Part shown: in pieces, positions 1-7,869 of the stretch
How the letters are laid out: each line of letters begins with the position of its first letter
Position numbering within the stretch: the stretch's first letter is position 1
From: JBFJVZ01 sp041623895
Lineage (GTDB): Bacteria > Planctomycetota > Planctomycetia > Pirellulales > Pirellulaceae
Assembly: GCA_041623895.1 (NCBI GenBank)
Contig: JBFJVZ010000019.1
Coordinates: 1-34,204 of the forward strand
Length of the DNA: 34,204 nt
Reading direction: 5' to 3'
Notes under the pieces: model-generated
Seen by the model: the letters and a program-made list of their open reading frames with translations, nothing else
What the model was told of the DNA's origin: nothing
The model's database searches: none
Program-made: the position numbers and the translations under genes

Positions 1-144
1 CGAATTCTGGCGAATCCGGCTACCCTAAAGTTAAAAGTTGACAGAGCTCTAGCACTTCTAAGCCGGACGCTCTCTAAGCCGTGCCGGCTGATGTTGCCAG
101 TCCCAATTCTTAATCCGGATAGAGCTACGAAGAACAGTCCAGCT

Positions 145-858
145 TCAAACACTGCACTGCAGCTGCATGACGCGGATCGGGTGATCAGGTTGGTCATCCA
201 TCGGAACTTGATGCTCGCGGTATTCCCATCCGTGAACTTGAATCCAGTCGCGAAATTCATTGGCAATGATGCGACAGGGGTCGCTCAGCAAGACTTCCCC
301 GCCTGGGGCCAAGTGTGCTCGCAGGCATGTGTCCAACTCGGGCCACAAAGATCGTAAGTAAGTAACATCGCTGCCGATGATCAAGGGAAACTTGCTGGAC
401 GCGATTCGATCGATTCCAAATCGCAGTTGACGCACGCGGCATCGCTCGCGAATCGGCCAGCTGCTCATCCGCGCCAACATCAGCGGGTCCTGGACACCGT
501 CAGTCAGCACGACATTGGCTCCGCGGAGTGCAGCTGCGATGCCGGCGTGCCCCGTTCCGCAGCCGAGCTCCAAGACAACGATTCCGTTTAAGTCGCGTTG
601 ATCAAGATGATGATCAAGGCCTGCGGCGGCCCGCCAGGTGGTAGCCCAAAAAGGATCGATGACGCCTTGTTCGCCGGCGTCTTGTCGCTGGCATGCTTCG
701 ATCAGCATGGCGTCGGGATCGGAGGCGACCGCCAGTTGCCAGGGACGACCAGCGATCAAAGTCTGCTCCCATTTCCAGGCCAAGCGGTCGCTGGCCAGGG
801 CTGTCAATTCCTCGAGTGATGCCGTGAGTAGATTTGCGTCAGCGGAGGGAAGGGGCAT
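145..858 (-). CDS. Class I SAM-dependent methyltransferase (METTL21/Methyltransf_16-like)
   Basis: A protein of 237 residues that probably transfers a methyl group from SAM to a protein or small molecule; the substrate is unknown. Seen: a 'DPFWATTWRAA' segment near residue 69, the glycine-rich SAM motif 'LELGCGTGHAG' near residue 97, and 'GSDVTY' near residue 163. These fit the nicotinamide N-methyltransferase-like / METTL21 family of protein lysine methyltransferases. The ATG at 858 shares one base with the hemB stop (TGATG), which indicates translational coupling; a TTG one codon upstream is the alternative start. It is therefore co-transcribed with hemB, although nothing ties it to haem synthesis. 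The family call is fairly safe and the substrate is not. Confidence 0.8.
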   Translation of the reverse strand: MPLPSADANLLTASLEELTALASDRLAWKWEQTLIAGRPWQLAVASDPDAMLIEACQRQDAGEQGVIDPFWATTWRAAAGLDHHLDQRDLNGIVVLELGCGTGHAGIAAALRGANVVLTDGVQDPLMLARMSSWPIRERCRVRQLRFGIDRIASSKFPLIIGSDVTYLRSLWPELDTCLRAHLAPGGEVLLSDPCRIIANEFRDWIQVHGWEYREHQVPMDDQPDHPIRVMQLQCSV

Positions 859-1874
859 CAATCGGCCTCGCCGCGAGTCAACCAGCCGGCAACTTCCGCC
901 GCGAAGTACGTGAGAATGCCGTCCGCGCCGGCCCGCTTGAAGGCCAGTAGACTTTCCAGCACCGTTTTTTGTCGATCAAGCCAGCCCTTTTCAGCAGCGG
1001 CAGACAGCATCGCATATTCACCACTGACCTGGTACACGAACGTCGGTGCAGCAAACGTCGACTTAACGCGGCTGACGATATCCAAGTATGGCATGCCTGG
1101 TTTGACCATCACGCTATCGGCACCCTCGGCTAAATCGAGTGCGACTTCGTGCAAAGCTTCGTCGGCTTGAGCAGGACTTTGCTGATAGGTTTGCTTTGAG
1201 GCGCCGCCCAGATTGCCGGCCGATCCGACAGCGTCGCGGAAGGGACCGTAGAAAGCGCTGGCGTACTTGGCGGCGTACGACATGATTTGCACGTTGTGCA
1301 TCGATCGCGATTCCAGCGCCTGGCGAATGGCACCGATGCGGCCGTCCATCATGTCGCTGGGCGCGATGATATCGCAGCCAGCTTCGGCTTGTACGATTGC
1401 CTGCTGGCACAGCACGTTGATGGTTTCGTCATTGGCGACATCACCGTCTCGCAGCAGGCCATCCTGGCCGTGGCTGCTGTAGGGGTCCAAGGCGACATCG
1501 CAAATCACGCCCAGCCGATCGCCGACTTCTTGTTTGATCGCCCGCACCGAACGGCAGACGAGATTGTCGGGGTTGACGGCTTCCTTGGCGTCTTCGGTTT
1601 TGAGTGCGGCTGGCGTGGCGGGAAAAATGGCAATCGCCGGAATGCCCAACTCGCAGGCCAGGCCCGCGGCGCGGCAAATCTCGTCGCTGCCCAAGCGATC
1701 CACGCCCGGTAAACTGTCGACTGCCTGCCGGCCTTTGCCGTCAAAGACAAACAGCGGCCAAATCAGGTCGTTGACCGACAGAACGGATTCGCAATGCAGC
1801 CGGCGGGACCAATCAAATCGCCGCACGCGACGCATCCGCGTGGCCGGGTAAGGTCCCCGAGAAAAATCAAACAT
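858..1874 (-). CDS. hemB: Porphobilinogen synthase (delta-aminolevulinic acid dehydratase)
   Basis: Cytosolic enzyme that condenses two 5-aminolevulinate molecules to porphobilinogen in tetrapyrrole synthesis. It is 338 residues long, the usual family length. Schiff-base lysines are visible at K203 (YAAKYAS) and K258 (MVKPGMPYLD). The metal site at residues 126-140 reads DVALDPYSSHGQDGL, so the three zinc-binding cysteines of the animal and E. coli type are replaced by Ala and Asp. This is the aspartate-rich form, which in characterised relatives does not need catalytic zinc and is often Mg2+-stimulated. The ATG at 1874 is preceded by a good AGGAG six bases away. The next gene overlaps its stop codon. 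Very secure call. Confidence 0.97.
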   Translation of the reverse strand: MFDFSRGPYPATRMRRVRRFDWSRRLHCESVLSVNDLIWPLFVFDGKGRQAVDSLPGVDRLGSDEICRAAGLACELGIPAIAIFPATPAALKTEDAKEAVNPDNLVCRSVRAIKQEVGDRLGVICDVALDPYSSHGQDGLLRDGDVANDETINVLCQQAIVQAEAGCDIIAPSDMMDGRIGAIRQALESRSMHNVQIMSYAAKYASAFYGPFRDAVGSAGNLGGASKQTYQQSPAQADEALHEVALDLAEGADSVMVKPGMPYLDIVSRVKSTFAAPTFVYQVSGEYAMLSAAAEKGWLDRQKTVLESLLAFKRAGADGILTYFAAEVAGWLTRGEAD

Positions 1875-1880
1875 GGGTGT

Positions 1881-1885
1881 CTCCT
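1881..1885 (-). promoter_or_regulatory. Ribosome binding site of hemB
   Basis: AGGAG on the minus strand, six bases before the ATG at 1874. It is one of only two strong Shine-Dalgarno sites in the window, and it fixes the hemB start. Confidence 0.75.
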
Positions 1886-1924
1886 ATCGGACACATCTTA
1901 AGAGCCAGGGCACGGTGTTAGAAG

Positions 1925-1972
1925 CTCAGATGCGCGGCGATTGAGAATATCGTTCGCTCGCCGCAGCCTGAG
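1925..1972 (-). other. Imperfect stem-loop in the hemB leader region
   Basis: GCGGCGA (1934-1940) pairs with TCGCCGC (1958-1964) around a 17-base loop. The stem can be extended outward by CTCAG (1925-1929) pairing with CTGAG (1968-1972). It lies about 50-100 bases before the hemB start on the transcribed strand. It may be a leader structure or part of the transcription end of the upstream ceramidase gene. No U-tract follows it. No known riboswitch is recognised. Confidence 0.3.
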
Positions 1973-1984
1973 TCTTGGAGAAGT

Positions 1985-2009
1985 GACGTCATTGAGACCC
2001 AATGACGTC
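1985..2009. other. Perfect 10-bp inverted repeat between the ceramidase-like gene and hemB
   Basis: GACGTCATTG (1985-1994), a five-base loop AGACC, then CAATGACGTC (2000-2009). The repeat is perfect. It sits 69 bp past the stop of the ceramidase-like gene and about 110 bp before hemB. It could be a terminator without a U-tract, or a binding site for a dimeric regulator; the ATTG/CAAT and GACGTC elements are palindromic. Nothing in the sequence decides between these. Confidence 0.4.
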
Positions 2010-2077
2010 GTGGTGCCCAGGCAGAGTGGGCAGCCGCAAAGAAGGGGGTACGGCCTTACCGAGAACCGAAGCTAACT

Positions 2078-3466
2078 TCAGTCCGTGACCGAACGTACCT
2101 CGCTGACAAGTTCTCGTACGTGATCGACAAGAATCGTTTCAGCTTCAGCGGAGAATAAACCAACGCTGCCGTAGTAGAGGCCGCGTGTCTCGTAACCACC
2201 CTCGGCAAGAATTCGGGCCGAGGGCAGATATCCGTAAACGTCGTTACAGTAGGCAGCGATCCACAAGCGCTGGGGACCCAGTGCGCGTTCAAGCAGGGAC
2301 ACATAGTCCACAACGACTTCGCCTGAGAGCGCTACCAAAGTCAGGTCGGTACCGAATTGCCAAACTGCAATCGGTGTGCTGTAGTGCTCGGGCAATTTTC
2401 CATCGCGATCAAGTGCTGCGATCATTTTCTCGGCAACAAACGAACGCCAGCCGCCGCCCGTACCGATTCTTTCGATCTCTTGCCGCGTCAATCGAGATGC
2501 TAGCGGGAGTTTTACGTCTCGCTGCGCGATTCGCAGCGTTCCTTGCACCGGAGCCAATTTTCCGTCCAAGACGCGCATCACCTCCTGGGCCAGCGTGCTT
2601 CCATGCTTGCGGGCAAGGGCTTCGTTGCCTCGAGGATGGGGATTGGCGTCGCCGCCGCAGCCCTGCATGAACATCGCTTGTACTGCTGGTCTCAGTCGCT
2701 CGATTTCGATTTGGGCGTAGCCGGAGAAATCGCCGCTGATCAGGTAGTCATTATGGGTCAAAGTTGTGTTGTGACAGGCCGCGCCGAACAAAACGGCGCG
2801 CAACTCACCTTGCTGATCCTCAATACGCAGAACCGGAACGCTGCGGTCGGTGTGTCCGCGTGGATTGAACCCCAGGATCACGCCGCGGTCGGTGAATTCG
2901 CGACGATTCATTACAAACTCTGCAACACCTACACCGCGCGACAGGTTTGCGGGTTGTAGATTTCGCAAACTTTCTGCGACCAGATCGGCAAGTTGGTCCA
3001 GCAGCTTGCGCGTGTATCGCACCGTGGCAGCGCTCTGCTCCTGAGGATAATCCAACTCATCTGCGTCCAGGCTGAGAGCCGGCCCGGTGTGGACGTGCGA
3101 TGAATTGACCAGGACTTGTTGCCGTGATAATCCGGTCTTCTCGCTGATCTTTTCGCTCAGCGGATCAACCAGCGTCGTACGCAGTCCGATCAGGTCGGTC
3201 GTCAGAATGACGCCGCGATGACCGTCGGCATCCTCAATCGCCAATGCCTTGGCAAACAGGTCGGAGGCGACACCCTGGGATGGTTTCTTACGACTGGCGT
3301 ATCCCGCTAAACGAAGCGGCTGATCGGGAGTAATACAGACCGCAGCGAGCCCGACCTTCCAGTTTGGCTCGGCAGCCACCGATCGATTCACGCATTTGAC
3401 GACCAACGCGCTGAACAGAATGCAGAGGATCGCGACGAAGCGGATGTTTGGAGAATGTGTGTTCAT
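2078..3466 (-). CDS. Secreted neutral/alkaline ceramidase-like hydrolase
   Basis: A protein of 462 residues related to the catalytic domain of neutral/alkaline non-lysosomal ceramidases, zinc amidases that split ceramide into sphingosine and fatty acid. Seen: an N-terminal hydrophobic segment (residues 9-24) with an AA-rich cleavage region near 31, giving a signal peptide; 'NSSHVHTGP' at 121-129 with two likely zinc histidines; 'ACHNTTLTH' near 230; 'GCGGDANPH' near 269; and 'YCNDVYGYLPS' near 406. The family's C-terminal Ig-like domain is absent, as is common in planctomycete homologues, so the true substrate may differ. The ATG at 3466 is chosen because it begins 5 bp after the deacetylase stop and directly yields the signal peptide. 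The open frame extends upstream to 3622, inside the deacetylase gene. Confidence 0.8.
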   Translation of the reverse strand: MNTHSPNIRFVAILCILFSALVVKCVNRSVAAEPNWKVGLAAVCITPDQPLRLAGYASRKKPSQGVASDLFAKALAIEDADGHRGVILTTDLIGLRTTLVDPLSEKISEKTGLSRQQVLVNSSHVHTGPALSLDADELDYPQEQSAATVRYTRKLLDQLADLVAESLRNLQPANLSRGVGVAEFVMNRREFTDRGVILGFNPRGHTDRSVPVLRIEDQQGELRAVLFGAACHNTTLTHNDYLISGDFSGYAQIEIERLRPAVQAMFMQGCGGDANPHPRGNEALARKHGSTLAQEVMRVLDGKLAPVQGTLRIAQRDVKLPLASRLTRQEIERIGTGGGWRSFVAEKMIAALDRDGKLPEHYSTPIAVWQFGTDLTLVALSGEVVVDYVSLLERALGPQRLWIAAYCNDVYGYLPSARILAEGGYETRGLYYGSVGLFSAEAETILVDHVRELVSEVRSVTD

Positions 3467-3471
3467 CTCGT

Positions 3472-4608
3472 TCAACGTAAAGTGCCAGAAGCAGCAAGAC
3501 TTTGGCAAGATTTTAATTCGCTGAGCGAAAACAACTTTGCTCGAACAGCCTCGGGACCGGTCACACCGGAGGATTCCCCGCCACCGGCGATCGTGAGCTG
3601 ATCCCGCTGCCGCCACCAACACGCGATTTCATGTGGCAAGGCATGCCAACAATCCGACTGCTGTGCCAGATGCTCGAGGTACTCGCGGTAAATGGTCAAG
3701 CGCTGAGGTGAATCCAGATAATCAGGATGCGTGATCAACATCGCCATGGCGGCAAGCTGACGCAAATATTTCAGCTTCTCGATCCAGATTCGCGGCGTTG
3801 TTTCGCCCAAAGTGACGAACAGGGTATGGTCCTGGGGAAGTGTGTACGGTAGCTCCACAAACTTACCGGCAATAAACGGCCAAACTCCGCCGACGCCGCC
3901 GGCCATTGGCTGAAATGGATCGCAGTCAAAGCATGACGAGTCGTAATCGATATTCAAAGCCTGCAGCCACTGTAAGTTGCGATGCACCATCGGGGCCCGA
4001 AAACCGGTGCTCCCAAACTCCGCAATCGCCCGGTTGATCGGGGCGGCGCGGCGGTTGAACGTCCGCTGCGATTCAAATAGGCGTCCGTCATGATTGTATC
4101 CATGGACACCAATTTCATGTCCGCGTTGCTTCAGATCCGCGAGCAATCCGAAATCGACTTTGTATTTGTAGGGAACGACATTCCAGGCCGAACGCAGACC
4201 GTACTGTTCCTCGATGGTTGCTACGTCATCAATCAGTTCCATGCCCGACTTGGTTTCGACATCGTGCGTTAAGACCGAGGCCATCTGGTATCCGTCCGGC
4301 CACGGATGGATTGCCAAGGGATCGCCTTGACGTTCGATAGAGGCTTGAAAGTCGTTGATGAACGCCGCTGGCAAGTACCATGAATCGGGTACATCGATGC
4401 CTTGATTGCGGCCGCGTTGCAGCAACTGTCGCAGCGGAATCGGGATCAATGGTCGCAGCCGATAGTACAACTTGAATTTGCTGGATAAGCGAGCCTGCTG
4501 GGCATCCCGCTGCAAATGGTCGCGCAATACCTCTCCCGGCAAACCGTCGAACGCAAAACGCGTTGACAACGGATTCTCAAGATCACCATTTTCCGATTTG
4601 GGCAGCAT
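3472..4608 (-). CDS. Polysaccharide deacetylase (NodB-homology) family protein
   Basis: A protein of 378 residues with a carbohydrate esterase 4 / NodB-like fold, expected to remove N-acetyl groups from an amino-sugar polymer or glycan. Seen: the metal/base motif THDVE at 114-118 (D116), HGYNHD at 169-174 with the H-x3-H pair H169 and H173, GFRAP at 202-206, and LITHP at 291-295, which supplies the late histidine. No signal peptide is visible, so it may act on cytoplasmic, lipid-linked glycan precursors. The ATG at 4608 is chosen because it follows the FemAB-like stop by 34 bp with GGGGAC upstream. The reading frame stays open to 5076 but runs inside the FemAB gene and loses all family resemblance there. 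Substrate unknown. Confidence 0.85.
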   Translation of the reverse strand: MLPKSENGDLENPLSTRFAFDGLPGEVLRDHLQRDAQQARLSSKFKLYYRLRPLIPIPLRQLLQRGRNQGIDVPDSWYLPAAFINDFQASIERQGDPLAIHPWPDGYQMASVLTHDVETKSGMELIDDVATIEEQYGLRSAWNVVPYKYKVDFGLLADLKQRGHEIGVHGYNHDGRLFESQRTFNRRAAPINRAIAEFGSTGFRAPMVHRNLQWLQALNIDYDSSCFDCDPFQPMAGGVGGVWPFIAGKFVELPYTLPQDHTLFVTLGETTPRIWIEKLKYLRQLAAMAMLITHPDYLDSPQRLTIYREYLEHLAQQSDCWHALPHEIACWWRQRDQLTIAGGGESSGVTGPEAVRAKLFSLSELKSCQSLAASGTLR

Positions 4609-4642
4609 TCTGTTCTTGTCCCCGTGCGGGAGTATCTGAAGC

Positions 4643-5776
4643 TTAGCTAGCGCGGAAGCGGCTGACCGCGTTTTGTACGAATGGTTGCTTGGCCAACCAA
4701 AAACCTCCTCGGTTATATGCCGCGCGAAGCGCCTTGTTAGAAATATAGCAGTAGGCTTCCGGCATGATTTTGACCTGACCTCCAAATCTGACCTTGTAGG
4801 CGGTCGGTGAGTTGGCGAGTGACTCGGGTAGTGGTTCCTCTCGCCGCAGTGCGATTGCAGCCTCCAGGTCAATACCCTCCAAGTCGTAGTGAGTGTAGCC
4901 GTGAGATTTGGCCCACTGAATCGTTGCCCAATCCATGGCCTCGTTCGGACGCCTCTGCCTGAATTCGCCGGACCATCCGATCTGCTTGGCAACAAAGGTT
5001 GTACCGAAAGCGATACCAATCTGCGCGGAGACCGCGGTGCCCTCAAACTCGGCAAGAAACAGTTTGATATAGCCATGTGGGTTTAGCACGCGCCACATCT
5101 GGGTGAAATACTCCTCGGCAAAGGGCGAGAAGCCGCGTCGCTGTGCCGTGTTGGTCAGTAAACGATGAAACGTTGGTATGTCATCTTCGGTGCCCTCGCG
5201 AACCACAATTCCGCGGCGCTCGCCCTGGCGAACGCTGTTGCGCATTCCCTTCTTCATCCGCGCTAGAATGGTGTCAAGGTCGCTGGTAAGATTGATCAAG
5301 ACGGTCGCCGTGGGCGCCGTTTCGATGGGGCTTGGTCGGAATCCCAAAGACCGCAAATTCAAACTAACTTGAGTTTGCTCATCGGGCGGTTGCACAAATA
5401 GGACCTGAACGCTTTCCGACGCCACAATTTCCAGCAGTTTGTGACTTAGCAAGTCGGAGATGCCGGGCACGTCGTCGCTGACGACGGGCCCCCTTGGTAC
5501 GTAGCCGACCGTGCCGACAAACCGTGCCTTTCGAAGCAGAACCTGCGCTCCCCCAACAATTCGCTTCGCATCGGTAACGACAATCCGAATCACCCTCCAT
5601 CCTTGCCAAGCCTTGATCGCAGCCCAGAGGCTCGTTTGGACATGGTGACCGTTCGGGCAGCTTTCCAGAAATGTGTCCCACTCCGGATCATCGAGTCGAT
5701 GTGACACTTGCACGGCAAACGGCGAGGTCATGTCGCTGGGGTGTGGGTCGTCAAGCGGCGAGCGTATTTTTGACAC
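4643..5776 (-). CDS. FemAB-like GNAT-fold aminoacyl transferase
   Basis: About 377 residues, related to the FemABX / Acetyltransf_6 group, whose members add amino acids from aminoacyl-tRNA to peptidoglycan precursors or make other amide bonds. Seen: the mid-protein 'KKGMRNSVRQGERRG' segment typical of the family, the downstream 'FAEEYFTQMW' region, and the C-terminal 'GYTHYDLEGID' strand pair. FemAB-like genes next to polysaccharide deacetylases are common in bacterial surface-glycan loci, which fits the gene that follows. The start is uncertain: GTG at 5776 or ATG at 5731 (15 codons shorter), neither with a clear Shine-Dalgarno site. In this locus it may attach an amino acid to a glycan or to the assembly-line product. 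That role is inference. Confidence 0.78.
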   Translation of the reverse strand: MSKIRSPLDDPHPSDMTSPFAVQVSHRLDDPEWDTFLESCPNGHHVQTSLWAAIKAWQGWRVIRIVVTDAKRIVGGAQVLLRKARFVGTVGYVPRGPVVSDDVPGISDLLSHKLLEIVASESVQVLFVQPPDEQTQVSLNLRSLGFRPSPIETAPTATVLINLTSDLDTILARMKKGMRNSVRQGERRGIVVREGTEDDIPTFHRLLTNTAQRRGFSPFAEEYFTQMWRVLNPHGYIKLFLAEFEGTAVSAQIGIAFGTTFVAKQIGWSGEFRQRRPNEAMDWATIQWAKSHGYTHYDLEGIDLEAAIALRREEPLPESLANSPTAYKVRFGGQVKIMPEAYCYISNKALRAAYNRGGFWLAKQPFVQNAVSRFRAS

Positions 5777-5841
5777 CAGACTTGCTGTCGATTGATGATG
5801 GATAACAGTTCAAAGAAAAAACACGACGATACCAGCGATGA

Positions 5842-6780
5842 TCACCTTGGGAGCCGCAGTGCGTCCGCGTCCTGCTGCTCGCTAATCTCGTCGCGATTGT
5901 CATCAGGTTCCGGTAAATACGATTGCTCTGCCCGTTGTAGTTCCGCAACGTCCTGGAGGCGAAAAACCTCTCGCACAGGGGCAATTTCACTTTCGACGGA
6001 CTGCACCGATTGCTCAGAATGGATTTGAGCCGCCGTCGCTTGCATGGCCGTGATCGACGAACGCATCAAGTGATTGGCCCAAATGACAACACTCACTCCC
6101 GACTCAGCGAACGAGTCTGTGGGCGTGTTGCAGTATGTCGTTGGGACGATGACAACGGGGCAGTCTCCATGCCAGTGATTCATGAATTCGAATATTTGGT
6201 CCGGCGTGGATTTCTTGCTGTGAATCAGGATGGCGTCTGCTCCCGCCAAACTGTAGGCTTCCGCACGCCGGATCGCTTCTTCCATGTGCCGACCGGCAAT
6301 CAGTGCTTCGACACGTGCCACAACGCAAAAGTCAGAATCGCGCTGCGTATCCTTGGCGGCCTTAATCTTACCGGCAAATTCTGCGATGTCGGCTAGGGGC
6401 TGCTGCTCCCCATTGATGAAAGAATTGGTTTTGGGAAACAGCTTATCTTCGATGCAAAGCCCAGCCACTTCGCGTTGTTCGAGTTTCCGCACCAGGCGCC
6501 GGACATTATTGAAGTTACCATAACCGGTATCAGCATCCAGCAGAATCGGAATGCTGGTAGCGTCGCTCATGAATTCAGCGACCTCCAAGACCTGCGTCCA
6601 GCTTGCCTCGTTACTGTCGCGTACACCCAAGGCGCTGGAGATGGACAATCCGCTTCCCCAGATCCCAGCGAATCCTGCCTCCTGGACGATTTTAGCGCTC
6701 AGTCCATTGTGGGCTTCCATCAAGAACTCGAGTCGATGTGAGTTGAGTAGCCGCTTTAGCTGCGTCGTTTTTTTAACCAT
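5842..6780 (-). CDS. aepX: Phosphoenolpyruvate mutase
   Basis: A protein of 312 residues of the isocitrate lyase/PEP mutase superfamily that forms the C-P bond by converting PEP to phosphonopyruvate, the entry step to most phosphonates. The diagnostic loop EDKLFPKTNS is complete at 111-120. Every catalytic residue of the mussel enzyme has a counterpart at a constant offset of three: S43, D55, D82, D84, E111, K117, N119, R156 and H187. This separates it from oxaloacetate hydrolases and methylisocitrate lyases. The equilibrium strongly favours PEP, so a driving enzyme is needed. No phosphonopyruvate decarboxylase or AEP transaminase lies in the window; the gene directly upstream is a D-2-hydroxyacid dehydrogenase. 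The last 50 residues are acidic and Glu/Gln-rich, beyond the core. Function secure; the pathway it feeds is open. Confidence 0.93.
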   Translation of the reverse strand: MVKKTTQLKRLLNSHRLEFLMEAHNGLSAKIVQEAGFAGIWGSGLSISSALGVRDSNEASWTQVLEVAEFMSDATSIPILLDADTGYGNFNNVRRLVRKLEQREVAGLCIEDKLFPKTNSFINGEQQPLADIAEFAGKIKAAKDTQRDSDFCVVARVEALIAGRHMEEAIRRAEAYSLAGADAILIHSKKSTPDQIFEFMNHWHGDCPVVIVPTTYCNTPTDSFAESGVSVVIWANHLMRSSITAMQATAAQIHSEQSVQSVESEIAPVREVFRLQDVAELQRAEQSYLPEPDDNRDEISEQQDADALRLPR

Positions 6781-6882
6781 CTGATTGGATTCCAGTTGTC
6801 AAAGTTTCGAAGTGTAGTTTCAGTGATTGCAAAGAGTCTTCCGACCGCTATGGAAGGGGATGCCCGCAAGGTTGGTACCTTG

Positions 6883-7827
6883 TTATTGCCTTGTTGAGAC
6901 AATCGGCTGGTGTTCAAATGCTTGCACAGTTTCAATGATCCGCTGTCCGATTTCACGCTGTGTATCGACCGTCGTGGCACCGATGTGAGGCGTGAGGACG
7001 ACATTGGGCAGCGAAGCCAGTGGTGAAATCTTGCCTTCGCCCTCCGCTTGATGCACGTCCAGTGCCGCCCCGGCTGGCTGACGTCCCTGCGACAAGGCTT
7101 CCAGCAAAGCACGTTCGTCCACGACTCCCCCGCGCGCCATGTTCACGAGGAAGCCGCCGGGTTTCATCGATGACAGAGCAGCGGCCCCGATCAGATTGCG
7201 AGTCGAATCGGTAAGCGGCACGTGAATCGAAACGAAATCCGCCGATGTCAATACTTCCTGCAGGTCTGCAAGTCGAATTCCGCGCTGTGAAAGTTGTTCC
7301 GCAATGGTTGGGGAAGGGTTCTCAACGCAACCGATGACCTCCATGCCCCAGGCGCGTCCCATCTCAGCGACGCAAGTACCAATATTTCCAACCCCAACCA
7401 CTCCCAGAACCTTACCCCGCAGCAGATACCCCGTCGTTTCGCTTTTCGTCCAATGGCCGGCACGCAGCTGCCGGTCCGCGACCAGAATCTGGCGAGCTAA
7501 CGCCAGCATCAAACCGAAAGTTAACTCGGCAACTGCTCGGGCACCCGGTTGTGGCACCCTGATCAATTGGATTCCGCGGTTTGCCGCATAATCGACGTCC
7601 AAGTTGTCCAGTCCTGAACCGGCGCGAATGAGCAACTGCAGGTTTGGCGCAGACTCCATCACAGCGGCCGTAATCTGCACACCGCTACGAAACACGAGGA
7701 TATCACGATCTTTGACCACTCGCTTCAATTCATCCTCCGATGCATTGAAGGCGCAGGCAACGTCGTGGTGATGCCGCAGCTCTTCAATCGCGTCCGGACA
7801 GACAGAACTAGCAATCAGGATTTTCAT
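6883..7827 (-). CDS. NAD(P)-dependent D-2-hydroxyacid dehydrogenase (SerA-like, no ACT domain)
   Basis: About 314 residues, a D-isomer-specific 2-hydroxyacid dehydrogenase interconverting a 2-keto acid and a D-2-hydroxy acid. Counting from the longer ATG at 7848, the Rossmann motif GVGNIG is at 152-157, the catalytic Arg is R239 in MARGG, the Glu is E269 and the His is H288 in TPHIGA. It lacks the C-terminal regulatory domains of long serine-pathway SerA enzymes. ATG at 7827 is preferred because AAGAAG lies upstream and the protein then begins directly at the first beta strand (MKILIASS). It sits 102 bp before the PEP mutase gene on the same strand, so reduction of phosphonopyruvate to phosphonolactate is a possible role. 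That is inference; phosphoglycerate or glyoxylate could equally be substrates. Confidence 0.88.
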   Translation of the reverse strand: MKILIASSVCPDAIEELRHHHDVACAFNASEDELKRVVKDRDILVFRSGVQITAAVMESAPNLQLLIRAGSGLDNLDVDYAANRGIQLIRVPQPGARAVAELTFGLMLALARQILVADRQLRAGHWTKSETTGYLLRGKVLGVVGVGNIGTCVAEMGRAWGMEVIGCVENPSPTIAEQLSQRGIRLADLQEVLTSADFVSIHVPLTDSTRNLIGAAALSSMKPGGFLVNMARGGVVDERALLEALSQGRQPAGAALDVHQAEGEGKISPLASLPNVVLTPHIGATTVDTQREIGQRIIETVQAFEHQPIVSTRQ

Positions 7828-7869
7828 AGACTTCAACTTCTTGATCATGATGACATCGACACAGGGTCG

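Noticed and set aside
1287..1712. 141-codon plus-strand frame inside hemB, and similar frames over the NRPS/PKS genes
   Set aside because: They are antisense shadows of strongly supported genes. They match no family and lack ribosome sites.
3467..3622. Longer N-terminus of the ceramidase-like protein starting at 3622
   Set aside because: It overlaps the deacetylase C-terminus, and the signal peptide would then begin at residue 53. ATG at 3466 gives a normal signal peptide 5 bp after the previous stop.
4609..5076. Upstream extension of the polysaccharide deacetylase frame to 5076 (156 extra codons)
   Set aside because: The extension lies antiphase inside the FemAB-like gene on the same strand, is low-complexity Arg/Ser/Pro-rich and has no family resemblance. 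ATG at 4608 sits correctly after the FemAB stop.
5842..6780. Alternative call as isocitrate lyase, methylisocitrate lyase or oxaloacetate hydrolase
   Set aside because: The EDKxFPKxNS loop and all PEP mutase catalytic residues are present at a constant offset.
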